Shown here one piece after another: positions 10,562-21,132 of a stretch of DNA of 38,933 nucleotides. The stretch's first letter is position 1. Each line of letters begins with the position of its first letter. Source of the stretch: Hymenopellis radicata (lineage: Eukaryota; Basidiomycota; Agaricomycetes; Agaricales; Physalacriaceae). Under the pieces are notes generated by a model. That model had not been told where the DNA came from. It ran no database searches and saw only the letters and a program-made list of their open reading frames with translations. Made by a program: the position numbers and the translations under genes. Where the stretch lies: contig JADNRX010000487.1 in assembly GCA_015501595.1 (NCBI GenBank), forward strand, positions 1 to 38,933, in the 5' to 3' direction.

Positions 10562-10777
10562 TGATTTAAGCTTGACGGTTCCATACGCTGGTATGGTAAA
10601 AATTGATTCGCGTCCATTGTGTGCATCTCGTGATTATACAAGTTTTTCGTGTCGCTAGGCCTGTCCATGTGAAGCGATCCTCCGCCATTGATCTCGCAAT
10701 CGCACAGCATATACGGCGAAGCGATAGGTGCCATCCTACACTGCAGAACCGCCATAGAGTGAGCAAGTATCCTTTGC

Positions 10778-12008
10778 TTATGAAGGGGCGATGAACCACT
10801 TACTCCACACTATGCCTTTAGTTATCTCAGCTTGCAGCGCCTTCTCGAGTTCCTTCCTCTCCCTATATGGCAACGACACAGATGGCGCGTCTTCGTCCAT
10901 CGGTATCGCGCGGGAGACGTGCTGGGTATCAAACGCGAGGCAGAAAAATATCGACGTTCCGACGCGGCGAAATCCTTCCTGCAGAACACAGAAATCAGCA
11001 GCCGCACATGAAAGCATAAGTCAGCCACGAAGGGCGTGCCGCGTGAGGGAAGCGGGGAGCGCACCTTTCTATAAAACCGGATGACGCGGTTCTTTTCTCG
11101 CTCGAACTCCTCTTCGCTCATGCCCCACGCCGGTTGGTAGACGGTGGGCCAGACCCATAGGTAGCGCGCCTTTGCCTCGCGCAGCTCGTTGAGCGCGAGA
11201 AGCTGCGCGAGCGCCCATGTGCCGACGCCGCGTCCACGCCAGGCCTTGTCGATGACAAGGGTCTCCAAGAACACCATATCCTCGTCCGCAGCGAATTCTT
11301 CGGCTGTCCACGCCTTTTTACCGGCATGTTCAACCGTTGGCTTGAGGTGGGAGCCGGGAGTGAACAGGAAGCATAGCTCCTTGAGATCCTGCGGGCCATC
11401 GATCGAATTGTTGAGTTAAGACGATGAAACGTGTAATGCCCACAGGCGAGGATGGTAGAAGAACACGACACTCACGTTTGAGCGTGCCTCCAAGACGGAG
11501 TAGAAGCTCCCGCCGTACTTTTGGATATGCTTGCGAAGTATGATCTGCAAATCCATGCATCCAACCTTGCGTTCTTCCGCATCCCTGATCTCGACCTTGA
11601 GCTCCTGGAAGATGTGGTGTATGAGTAATCAAATACGGGTGCACTCACGCTCTGGAGGATTGCGAAAGAGCTAGGTACCTGGATGCCAAAGTGGTCGCTG
11701 TGCGTATCATACACCCTTCCTTGCTCGTCAACCGGAGTGCGGGGTCTCCCATAAGAGTCAGAGTCGGAGGATGCTGCTGTGACCACGACGAGCCGTAAGC
11801 CGCTAGTCGCTGGACCTGATGCCGGCGGCACCATGCGGGCTTCATACTGTTGCATCGCGAGATCATGCTCTTTCTTCTTCTTAGCGTTGAATTCAACAAG
11901 TAGCTCATAATTGGACTTTTTAGTCGTCGTGGGGCTCTGAGTCATTGTCGACGCGGATGTCAGCAGATATGGGCGGGGAGGCGGACCACCACTAACCGGG
12001 TTGTCCAT
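10778..12008 (-). CDS. GNAT-family N-acetyltransferase
   Basis: GNAT enzymes transfer acetyl from acetyl-CoA to an amine; the acceptor here is unknown. Minus-strand exons 12008-11649, 11604-11476, 11388-11065 and 10978-10778 give 337 residues. The first 120 residues are polar, Ser/Thr/Pro- and Lys-rich and look flexible. The acetyl-CoA pyrophosphate-binding motif A is VIDKAWRGRGVGTWALAQL (R-x-x-G-x-G form) near residue 205. Motif B follows with VIRFYRKEGFRRVGTSIFFC, split by the last intron. Introns 2 and 3 (87 and 86 bp) are longer than usual here. A Lys/Glu-rich helix near the end (RERKELEKALQAEI) precedes the stop. No frame break. Confidence 0.9.
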
Positions 12009-13095
12009 TTTCTACGCAACGATCAGTTCGACACCACACGAGAAAAATGGCAATAAATTACCTTGAATTCTGTCGGTGCCGGAATTCTGCCTCAAGGTTC
12101 GACAAGAGCGAGGGCCGACAAGAGTGCGTGGACGGGGAATCGGGAATGGACGTGCACGTTTTTATTTAGGTCGCTCGTGCGCTTCTTCGTTCGAGGATCA
12201 TCGTGCGTTGATCTCGTGTCTTCGTTCGAGGATCATCGCCATGACAGCTTTGATCCTAGTACTTAACCCCTCCAGTCGTCGGAAGACTTTGAAGAGTATC
12301 CTCTACTAAGTTATTGACATGATTGATGGCTGGCGATGTCAACTTGCTACGCGCGCGGAGGGTAGTCGAATTTATTCTAGGGGATATAGCGTGCTGACCA
12401 AGAAGAAGACGTGCCATTGTGGTGAGGACAAGGTCAGAAATATGCCGAATCCTGGTGCGATTATGGGGTATACTTTCAAGAATGGCACAAGTAGCATCCT
12501 CAATGGACAAAATGACTTTTTCATCTCGGGATGAAAGATTGGGATCGAGATGGTCGTGACGGCTTTCGTGAGCAAGCAGGACGAACAACTTTATTTCTAG
12601 GTGCTTCGAGATAACAGGTACTAATTGCAGCCTGCAAGTGACGCTTCAAGTTTCAACACTTGAACAAGACGTAGAAGAACGCCACACCTCTGAGTCTGTC
12701 TCTCAGGACGCGGGGGTACCTCTGGTGACATTTTAACAAGATCAGGTCTTCGTATCAGCGCACGCTTCGCGTGTCTATCGCCTCTTTCCAGTATGACAAG
12801 CTTCGAAATGGGTGACATACGAGACTAGAATCGTTCGTGGACTGGGGGCTTTGAAGAATTAGTTATCAGTCCCATTTCAAATCAATACCATTATGTTTTA
12901 TTTGGCATATCTCGAAACAAGAAGAGCGAGGGCCGCAGGGACTCCCAGTGACAGTCAGCCCACCTCAACTTCTGTCAACAGCATTGGGAGGGAAGTGCCA
13001 AATGAAGGGGAGGGATTGAGTCGCGTTGATACGTTGGATTGTACCAACTGCGATCAATCAGTCCACTGTCCCAGCGAAAGTTGACTGAAATTCAG
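12009..13095. other. intergenic between GNAT and Med18
   Basis: This 1.1-kb gap lies upstream of GNAT and downstream of Med18, both on the minus strand. A 110-codon minus frame at 12256-12588 and a 63-codon plus frame at 12893-13084 lack motifs and overlap open frames in other phases. I see no supported gene. The GNAT promoter should lie in the left few hundred bases. Confidence 0.5.
12184..12238. repeat. 20-bp direct repeat in the GNAT upstream region
   Basis: TCTTCGTTCGAGGATCATCG occurs at 12184-12203 and 12219-12238, a period of 35 bp, about 175-230 bp before the GNAT start codon. A doubled site at this distance could be a regulatory element; that is inference. Confidence 0.6.
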
Positions 13096-13741
13096 CTAGA
13101 CATCCTGACGGCGTAGATCAAGCAGGCCCTTCATCAGCATCTGTACTTCCAAGACCGCATCGATAGCAAGCCTGAGAGGAGTCTCCTGCGTATTCTGCAT
13201 GGGGAACGCTGTTTTGACTTCAACCTCCCAGAGTGTATCAGCGCTAGCAGGCACCGGTTCCTGCGTTTTTAAATCGATCTAAGAGAATGTCAGCGTACGA
13301 GTCTTTTCGACAGAGAACGAACGAGACTTTTTCCTGCTGAAACATCTGTATGATTAACATGCCCCGCCGGAACAGGTATCCCTTTTTATAGATCTGTGAA
13401 CGGCGGACGTAGCCCAGCGCGCACGCGAAGCTGAGCGCGTCGCCGAGAACGCGGACGGTCGCCCATGGACGGACGGTGGCCTCGGGATGGGCGCGAACGG
13501 ACTCGGGCGCGAGATAGGAAAAGAGAGTCCAGCCGGCGTCGGGATCTGTGAGGTCTTTGCGCGCGCGCAGGAGAATCGGGTCGCTGTCGCGGTTCACCGG
13601 TTCGAAGACGACTTCGCGGGTGTGCAGGGTCTCGGAGGACTCGCTGTGGAGGGTTATACGCGCGAGGATTGGTGTTAGGTCACGAGAGAAGAATTCGCCA
13701 AAGAGGGCGACTTCGTAGGATTGGATGTGCGCCTGCGCCAT
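13096..13741 (-). CDS. Mediator of RNA polymerase II transcription subunit 18
   Basis: Med18 (Srb5) is a head-module subunit of Mediator that links activators to RNA polymerase II in the nucleus. Minus-strand exons 13741-13328 and 13278-13096 give 198 residues. The N-terminus carries the family block SYEVALFGEFFSRDLTPIL followed by RITLHSESSETLHTREVVFE. The C-terminus, encoded by the second exon, reads WEVEVKTAFP and DAVLEVQMLMKGLLDLRRQD, a strong Med18 signature. A single 49-bp intron with donor GTCTCG separates the exons, so the frame running into that intron is not the true end. The gene is divergent from the membrane-protein gene. Confidence 0.9.
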
Positions 13742-14040
13742 TCGGATGATGACCGTACACGGTCAAGCCGGTCAAGTGCCGATCACTCTTGGTTGGCTCT
13801 TGCCATCATCATGTTTTTTTTTTCCTTAAACGATTTGACTCTAACCTCAGGGAATATCCTCCGTACCAAGTACCGATATTGCGCTCCGCAACATCTTCAT
13901 CTCTGCTCCTCGTGTGATCTCCCATCGGACTTAGTGCGGACTTTTTGACCCGAGTTCAACATGCAGTACACTGTGAGAGTGCACGCAAGGCTTGGCGTGT
14001 CCACATCCCTTCCGAGTCTCTCTTCGTCCACCACGCGACC
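13742..14040. promoter_or_regulatory. divergent promoter region, Med18 / membrane protein
   Basis: These 299 bp lie between the Med18 start and the chosen start (14041) of the membrane-protein gene. An in-frame upstream open stretch without an ATG, and a further ATG at 13962 in another frame, leave the plus-strand start slightly uncertain. No strong motif is recognised. Confidence 0.5.
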
Positions 14041-16205
14041 ATGGCAAAGACGTACACCGTCTTGGTGGACGACAACCTCCTTAGCTATTCCTCAGCTGGA
14101 ACTTCTGCATGGACAACTGGCAAAGGCAACTCGGACTTGTTTTTGAACAGTAGCACGCACGACGCCGCTCGCAGTGGACTCTCATTTGCATACTCGTTCT
14201 TTGGTACGCTTCCCCAAGGTCGCATGTAACTTCCGAGGCAAACCTATATTCCTAGGAAAATCTTTCTCGTGGACTGGTGTCCTTTGGGAGACAGAAGACA
14301 TCGAGTTCTCCATCTCCACCGACGGCGGCGACCCATCCACATGCCCTTCCAAGGGCGGAGACGAAGACCTCAACGTGTACAAAGAACTTTGCTCGACCGC
14401 ATTTGGGAATGGGCAACACACGGTGAATGTTACCTGCCGAGAGCAGGACGCAGAGTCCCCCGTATCCATCGATTACGCCACGTTCACGGTGGACTCGGAC
14501 GACGATGTTCCACCGGGACTGTCGCCTGGAATGTTTCTTCTCACCGATGACCAGGACGGGGGTATAACGTATAGTGGGGCGTGGGCGACGGATGGGCTGA
14601 ATCGGTACCGTTCCGCAGCGGATAGAATCACTCGTCTACCGTATGGGAGTGGGACGCATAGAAGCAGTGCCGTAGGGGATAAAATGAGCTATATGTTCTC
14701 AGGTAAAGATGATTTAACCTATCATGACGCCAAGTTCTGAATGTTTGAAGGGACAAGCGTTACTGTATACGGTCTCGAAATGCTCGGCAGCGGCGCGCTC
14801 ACCGCGACGCTAGACATTGACGGCGCACCTCACGCTAACTTGTCGATTACCGGGACAGGCGATGACGGAGCGATGTCCAACAAGGCCTTGGTTAGCGCGT
14901 CTGGGTTATCTCACAACGAGCACGAGATGGTTCTTACAGTCACCGGAGTATCGGGGAACCAGTCCCTTGTGGTTGACTACATCCTATACGAGCCCTTATT
15001 TGAGAAGAGCTCTCATACTGGTACCGCATCAGCTACGTCTACCACCGCTTTACCGACCTCAACGTCTTCTTCCTCCCCAGGCTCTTCTTCTAAATCAAAA
15101 GCCTGGATCGCAGGCGTGGTATTCGCCATACTCGCCGTCATTGCGCTTTTTGCGGGACTCGCGATCTGGTGGTGGAAACGGAAACATCGGCTTAGAGGAA
15201 ATTTCGAGATTGAGGGTTCTACGCCAAAAGAGCCGTTTGAGTATAAAGCTGGTATTAGTTTGCAGTTGTTTCTTTCAAGTTTATTAATCCACACTTACAC
15301 TTTCTTTTAGTTTCAGTTTCAGAGCCAGCCAACCCCGTAGCTGCCCTCGTTTCGTTGGACACGACGGGCCCATCTCTTCTGGCACGCACGGGTAGTGAGC
15401 CGGGTGCACATCCTTTTACGGACACTACGTCGCGGCGTTTTGATTTGCGTGATGGTCAGGAATCGGTATTGGAGAACCCCTGGGACAGCCTTCCACCAAA
15501 CAATGATTCCCAGATTGCGTCTAGAGGCAATCAAAGTTCTGGACCTGATGTCTTTACACGAAATATGGCCATAGGCTCCGAGCGGTTACCCGCTATTTCT
15601 GCGCTGATTGTGGCGGCTGATACGCCTCCGCCTGTGCCGACGAAGGGAAAAGAGCGTGACCGATCTCGTGAGTCGCTTTTTGAGATGTCGCGCTTTGGCT
15701 AATACATGATCTTTTACAAGTGCCTTCCCCGCCGAACGACATGGTGGTGCAATCCCAATTCGCTTTACTGGAGAAATCGAGAAACATGGCAACCTCACCA
15801 ACAAATGTCGTTCCTTCGCAGGCCATCAAACTCGAACAATTGGATACGAAACGACGCAGTGTGTCCGGAGCTCGTGTTGATGGGGAATACTCCTTGGGAC
15901 GTGATGCGGTGCAGTCTCAGGCGACCAAGTTGCAAGAAATAGAATCGCATAAACGGGCTGTTTCGACGTCGCCTCCTCCTCCTCCAAGTGGAAGTGGGGT
16001 CTTGACATTGACTTCCGGGATTACAACAAGGAACTCGACGATTGAGAGGAGCTCCGCTGATATGGCGTCTCCAATATCTCCATCAGAGCAGAGTGAGGAG
16101 CAGGTTGAAGAGCTGAGGATGAGGAATGAGATGCTGGTGAGGGAGATTGCTCGGTTGTCAGAGTTGCAGGCGCCGCCGGCCTATGAACCGTCGAGGCACT
16201 TATGA
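14041..16205 (+). CDS. single-pass membrane protein with two beta-sandwich-like ectodomains
   Basis: This belongs to an expanded basidiomycete family of single-pass surface proteins with unknown ligand. Exons are 14041-14203, 14256-14702, 14751-15251, 15311-15667 and 15721-16205, giving 650 residues. The family start TYTVLVDDN begins the first ectodomain repeat. A second starts near ITYSGAW, with SVTVYGLEMLGSGALTATLD and a later VDYILYE. A Ser/Thr-rich stalk (near residues 330-355) precedes one transmembrane helix (WIAGVVFAILAVIALFAGLA) and a basic KRKHR stop-transfer. The cytoplasmic tail of about 270 residues is low-complexity, with a Pro run and a C-terminal helix (EEQVEELRMRNEMLVREIAR) likely to coil. 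No classical signal peptide is visible. Exons 4-5 are duplicated at 19.9-20.8 kb. Confidence 0.88.
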
Positions 16206-16397
16206 TGGACTATGATATTTACCGCGACTTTTGATAACTGGACTTCGGACTGTAAAGCTCTATTAGTATTGTACTCACTCGTGCGCATTCAGTTGCACAC
16301 ATCCAGCATTTAGCGAGTTCAACTCTGTTCGTTTCTTCCATTCAGTTAAATGGTCTCCGTACATCCATGGTGATGTTCTACTTGTGTAATTCTACAA
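15306..16397 (+). repeat. duplicated segment, copy 1 (intact gene tail)
   Basis: This segment covers the acceptor of intron 3, exons 4 and 5 and about 190 bp of 3' flank of the membrane-protein gene. It is repeated in the same orientation at 19912-21006. The match continues through the intervening intron and beyond the stop codon, so the duplication was at DNA level, not through mRNA. Borders are by eye and good to about 10 bp. Confidence 0.9.
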
Positions 16398-16614
16398 ACA
16401 AAGCTAAAAGTCTAGTAGACAGGATTCAACAAGCGCGCGGAGAGGGGGTGGATGGATCGTCATAAACCCTGGTGCGTCGCTGTCTTCATTCCTTTTTCCA
16501 CACTGACCAGCACTCCCCATATTGACAATGCCTCATTCGAACCCAAAGGATGGTATAATGGCGCGTATTAGCGTATACGAGACTAATATTTACCGTCTTA
16601 TAACTTACACGCCA
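16206..16614. other. 3' flank, no gene seen
   Basis: The first 190 bp belong to the duplicated 3' flank. The rest, up to the Utp30 relic, holds no supported gene. Confidence 0.5.
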
Positions 16615-16890
16615 GCGCGATAAGGAGCCTCGAACGGCTTGACCTTGCCATTTAGCTTCTGGATGCCCACCGCGCGCGAGATGAATTTGATGTTGTGCTC
16701 CGCTAGCAGGTCCTTATACTGCCGTTGCGGGTCCTTCGTTATTAAGCATACGTTCGCGGGTCGACGATGGGGTGCACGAGGGCGTGAGTTTGCTCCGTTG
16801 CATCGTGGATATGAATACGGAAGAAAAGCGTGTTAAATATTACAGAGCCATCGACAGACGCTTCGACTCGACCGTCCATACTTCGTCGGG
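16615..16890 (-). pseudogene. relic of a Utp30/Cic1-type ribosomal L1 domain gene
   Basis: On the minus strand, pieces of a ribosomal-L1-domain nucleolar protein (Utp30/RSL1D1 type, ribosome biogenesis) can be read. They are DEVWTVESKRLSMAL near 16845-16887, HALVHPIVDPRT near 16750-16785, and after a one-base shift CLITKDPQRQYKDLLAEHN, FISRAVGIQKLNGKVKPFEA down to about 16625. The family normally continues with an ARR..LLKENGLFLAD block, which is absent here: the reading departs after PFEA and stops. No N-terminal part is found upstream, where the peroxygenase gene lies instead. Truncation at both ends plus shifts make it a fragment, probably left by the rearrangement that duplicated the neighbouring gene tail. 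Confidence 0.75.
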
Positions 16891-16995
16891 TGAAACTAAT
16901 CTGTATTGCAAAAACAAGTACAACGAAATTCAGGATAGAGATAGAGGAAATGGGTCCCAAGTCGAAGGAAAACGTGATGGAAATAGTCACACCAA

Positions 16996-18757
16996 CTAGA
17001 CATTTGTGGGACCGGCTGGCGCAACCGGCTCTGGGCACCCTGACCGATTGAACAGTAAGTCTTAAGCAACATGGTGAGCGATATAACTTGAAGGGAGCCA
17101 AAAGAACTCTACCTGTAAGCATATCCACGTTCTGCTTGAATATTCCCGTTACGTTCACTAGAGTTCCCGGAAGAGCATTTGCAAAATTGTCCCAGAAGGT
17201 CGCGCAAGTCTAATCAAAATGAATGCATACTGCCTGCTATTGACCCGAGACAACGCACCGAAGTGATGTTGAACGGGGCCGGTGCCGGGGGATCAGCCAC
17301 GAAAACACCGTTTTCATCGTTGTGGCCAGGAACGACTTGGGGCAACGCTGCCGCAATTTCGCCGGGGACAGATCCACCCAGAACAGGAGCCGCCGCGCGG
17401 TGCCAGTTCTCTGGGAATGTCTGGTTCATGAAGAAGGAGCTGATAATTCGCCTGGTGGCCAGCTTTGTAGTTCCTGTGTTGTGGTGATGAGTCGCCATCG
17501 TGCAGAGCTTGAGCTTTATAGTTATACCATTTGCAAACACGCTAGCGACGGTATCAGTGTCAGAATCGTTACTATCTGTATGCAAAGAAATACTTGCCTC
17601 ATAATGAGACCCGGTCCAGCTGGTGGGCGGATGTGAGTAACTTCATGAATTAAATCTGGCTGGCTCACCAAAAACATCAGTCAAGCGACGGATAGGGATT
17701 GCAAACTAGTTCGGTCTCAGCACCCTCGAGAAACTTCAACGTGGGACATACTTCGGGGTCCAAAAGCTGGTCAGACTCCAAGTTCTGCCTCGTCATTTCG
17801 ATCAGTGTTTCGAGGTTGAAGACCGTCGCTGGGCCGTCTGGTCCATCGTCACCAAATTTCGCGAGTACTTCCAGGCGCTGCCAAGAGTTTAGAGATTGAA
17901 AAGTGCCCTACGACAACCGCACCTCATCCCAGAGAGTCTGATTGAAGTTACGATTGTCGCCAATGTGAACGTCGGAGCGAGTCATCGAGGCATCACCTTC
18001 AAACGATAAAACACAACTATAGTCCCAGATGAGTATCAGCTAACCTTCGCCCGTCCGTGTGCTGCTATTCCCTGTGTCTCTGGTCCATCAATTTGACCCG
18101 GCAGTGGAGGTACGAGTGGGGAGACTCCGCCGATGGAAATTTTGTTCACGAAAGCATTTCCCCGCGCGAGCTGTCGTGGATAAATAATGACTGAGCAAAA
18201 TATGCCGAAACTTGAAATCCTTACCATGTTGAGTGACGCCATACCCACACCCATGTCCCTATCGATATTGTACGCCTCTTGGGCAGCGTTTATGATTTCC
18301 TCAAAACTGGTGATTCCACTACGAGAGAGGATCGATAAGATGCAATTGGAACAAAGGAGGACTCCGTACTTCCTAGAGATGTACCCATGGTTCGCAAGCG
18401 TGTTCAGGCCCGGGCATGCTAAGGAAAATAATGAGTAAACTGGTATTATTAACGTTTTCAAGCAGGAGAAACTCACGTCCGCGCATGTCGTTGGGCCCAG
18501 GTGCAATGAAAGGATGATCAGCATCTAGAGTGCAGATTATGTGCGCCGAATAACTTGAACTGGAGATTGGTAGACATACCTGGTATAGGCTTGGTGCCTG
18601 TATCCGTCTGGCGCGGCGGTATAACCATCACGACGCCCGTTTGGCCGTCCTGGATGTCAACAGTCGTGGAAGAGGCGTCGCGAATGTTTGACCCGGCATT
18701 TACTGCGATGAACAAGGGCGAGGCCGCCAGTAAGAGGAGGGAGAATGTTTTCATCAT
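16996..18757 (-). CDS. unspecific peroxygenase-like heme-thiolate peroxidase (chloroperoxidase family)
   Basis: These secreted enzymes use peroxide to oxygenate or halogenate organic substrates. Minus-strand exons are 18757-18580, 18524-18477, 18418-18370, 18318-18225, 18170-18045 (or 18051), 17996 (or 18003)-17923, 17877-17752, 17705-17669, 17619-17598, 17541-17528, 17473-17259, 17209-17113 and 17039-16996, about 374 residues. A secretion signal (first about 24 residues) is followed by PFIAPGPNDMRG-PCPGLNTLANHGY with the heme-ligating Cys77. The acid-base Glu165 lies in FEGDASMTR. C-terminal landmarks are VFANGTT, NQTFPENWHRAAAP, VPGHNDENG, and VTGIFKQNVDMLTG. The exon 5/6 junction at the EGD motif cannot be joined in frame at GT-AG sites: either one base is missing or the acceptor before TTT is mutated. 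Intron 9 is GC-AG; two exons are 22 and 14 bp. Confidence 0.88.
17542..17597 (-). other. GC-AG intron of the peroxygenase gene
   Basis: Read on the minus strand, the exon ends ATGAG, the intron starts GCAAGT and ends CGCTAG, and the next exon of 14 bp starts CGTGTTTGC. The splice gives LIMSVFANGTT in the family register and keeps all later phases consistent. Without it the frame is lost. Confidence 0.75.
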
Positions 18758-19911
18758 GAGCAGCAAATGTCCGTCTTGCAGCTCAGCAGCCCTTTTCCCT
18801 TCGAATCTTATACCTCACAGAGGTGGTGCATCTTCCTGTGTTATACTTGCATTCAGCTTCTATCTGCTAAACCCTTCGGCAGAGATTGTAAGAATAGAGT
18901 GGCGTTGATGGGTGGACGAACGGTTGAATCATTGAACGAGTGTCTAGGTTTCGATGGGAAATATCGTGTGTTTTCTCCTGAACCTTTCGTACCTTTCATG
19001 ACCTGAGGAGCGAAAAATTTGTATGCCTGTGAAACCAGGTAAGCTTGAGATTCAATTTAAAAACATACCGTGTGCACAGGAAGGGCGGAAAGACAGAAGT
19101 AGTGGCCATTCAGCGCATGCACATCTGTCAGCAGTCCTTTAATTGTTCTGCTTTCGAAGTTTGAGGAACTCAATCCGCAGAGTGGAAGTTTCTGGTGGGA
19201 TCCTGCATCCTCAACCAGCCATCCTGAGCTTAATCTTTGTAGCGAAAACCTTCAAATAGTCCGCATCCGTGGCATGGGCTCTCGCTCCCCGCTCTCGACC
19301 GGTGAAAACTCTTCGCGAAGGTCCTTAGTATAGCCTCGCCTTCATAAGACCCAATCGGCGGTGACTGGCGCGGGGGTCTTTGTCCTTATGCCATTGGACC
19401 TGGCATGCAATTTATCGGCGGCAGCTACGAGGCTATAGTAAGGTCGTCTTTTCCCTGGGCCTGACGGTGACAGCGAAGACGCTGATAACGATCCCGACCC
19501 CAGTTCCAACTTCCGGAACATCCTGGGCACGTGATCCCGGCCATGCAAAAAAATCATGGCCACAGGCAAGCCACAGGACCGGCCGAAAGTTCGCGAGCGT
19601 CTAGTTTTTAGAGCCGAAGGTTAGGTGAAAGAAAGTTCGGACGAAGTGAGGGTCCCCAAGAGCCAGGTCGTCGTAAGAGTTCGGACAGGCACCACAAGAA
19701 GGTCGGACGAGGTCAGCGAGTAACGCCATCCTCGCGCATCTATCCTTCTCTTTCAAGTTTTGACATTGACAATTCACTCCATTTTGTGTGCATTGGGTGT
19801 GTCTTGCCAGGCCGCACAGGCTCGTATGGCCTCGTTCTCGATGGGGGACTCTCGCGCGGAGCCAGGGCGGCGGCGACATGGCGGTAGAGAAAGAGACAGA
19901 GAGCCGTGAGG
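18758..19911. other. peroxygenase upstream region, no gene seen
   Basis: The peroxygenase promoter should lie in the first few hundred bases. Short frames at 18767-19006, 19342-19569 and 19601-19879 have no family features. Nothing else is recognised up to the duplicated segment. Confidence 0.5.
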
Positions 19912-21006
19912 CTTAGTTTCAGTCTCAGAGCCAACCAACCCCCCTGCTTCCGTCGTTTCGCTGGACCCGACGGGCCCATCTCTTTGGCACGCACGGGTAG
20001 TGAGCCGGGTGCACATCCTTTTACGGACACTACGTCGCGGCGTTTTGATTTGCGTGATGGTCGGGAATCGGTATTGGAGAACCCCTGGGACAGCCTTCCA
20101 CCAGACAATGATTCCCAGATTGGGTCTAGTAGTGTAGAGGCAATCAAAGTTCTGGACCTGATGTCGTTACACGAAATATGGACATAGGCTCCGAGCGGGT
20201 ACCCGCTATTTCTGCGCTGATTGTGGCGGCTGATATGCCTCCGCCTGTGCCTGATAGATCTCGTAAGTCACTTTCTGAGATGTCGCGCTTTGGCTAATAC
20301 ATGATCTTTTACAAGTGCCTTCTCCGTTGAACGACATGGTGGTACAATCCCAATTTGCTTTACTGGAGAAATCGAGAACCATGGCAACCTCACCAACAAA
20401 TGTCGTTCCTTCGCAGGCCACCAAACTAGAACAATTGGATACGAAACGACGCAGTGTGTCCAGAGCTCGCGTTGATGGGGAATACTTCCGTAATAGCTTT
20501 GGACGTGATGCCGTGCAGTCTCAGGTGACCAAGTTGCAAGGAATAGAATCGCATAAACGGGCTGTTTCGACGTCGCCTCCTCCTCCTCCAAGTGGAAGTG
20601 GGTCCTTGACATTGACTTCCGGGATTACAACAAGGAACTCGACTAGGGTTGAGAGGAGCTCCGCTGATATTGCGTCTCCAATATCTCCATCAGAGCAGAG
20701 TGAGGAGCAGGTTGAAGAGCTGAGGATGAGGAATGAGATGCTGGTGAGGGAGATTGCTCGGTTGTCAGAATTGCAGGCGCCGCCGGCCTATGAACTTATG
20801 ATGGACTATGATATTTACTTTTGAGGACTGGACTTCGGACTGTAAAGCTTTACTTATTAGTATTGTACTCACTCGTGCGCATTCAGTTGCACACATCCAG
20901 CATTTACTTAAAATCATTTAGCGAGTTCAACTCTGTTCGTTTCTTTCATTAAGTTAAATGGTCTCCGTACATCCATGGTGATGTTCTACATGTGTAATGC
21001 TACAAG
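19912..21006 (+). repeat. duplicated segment, copy 2
   Basis: Second, diverged copy of 15306-16397 in direct orientation, offset by about 4.6 kb. It starts at the same intron-3 acceptor (CTTAGTTTCAG) and ends in the 3' flank after the string GTGATGTTCTACNTGTGTAA. Small indels of 1, 8, about 18 and 10-20 bases distinguish it from copy 1. Confidence 0.9.
19917..20824 (+). pseudogene. 5'-truncated duplicate tail of the membrane-protein gene
   Basis: Only the last two exons are present (19917-20262 and 20316-20824), with no ectodomain or transmembrane segment before them. Relative to the intact gene, exon 4 has lost one base near 19984 and gained 8 bases (TAGTGTAG, near 20129-20136), so the frame runs into a TAG near 20185. 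About 18 bases encoding the KGKERD region are also gone. The last exon is still open for about 169 codons and encodes the same C-terminal helix (EEQVEELRMRNEMLVREIAR). Its splice sites (GTAAGT, ACAAG) are kept, so it could still be transcribed from a neighbouring promoter, but a full protein cannot be made. Confidence 0.85.
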
Positions 21007-21132
21007 TCTACTACAACAGACACGAAGAGAACTATTGCTCTAAATTTAAGTTAAATGTCTAGTCACCGGCAACCAGCGAATGGAGAATGCATACTATTAG
21101 TTGGGATGGGATGAAATAGTTGATGGAAATGC

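Noticed and set aside
16525..16555. tRNA T-arm-like GGTTCGAA on the minus strand
   Set aside because: No acceptor or anticodon stem can be folded around it. No tRNA, rRNA or CRISPR array was found in the window.
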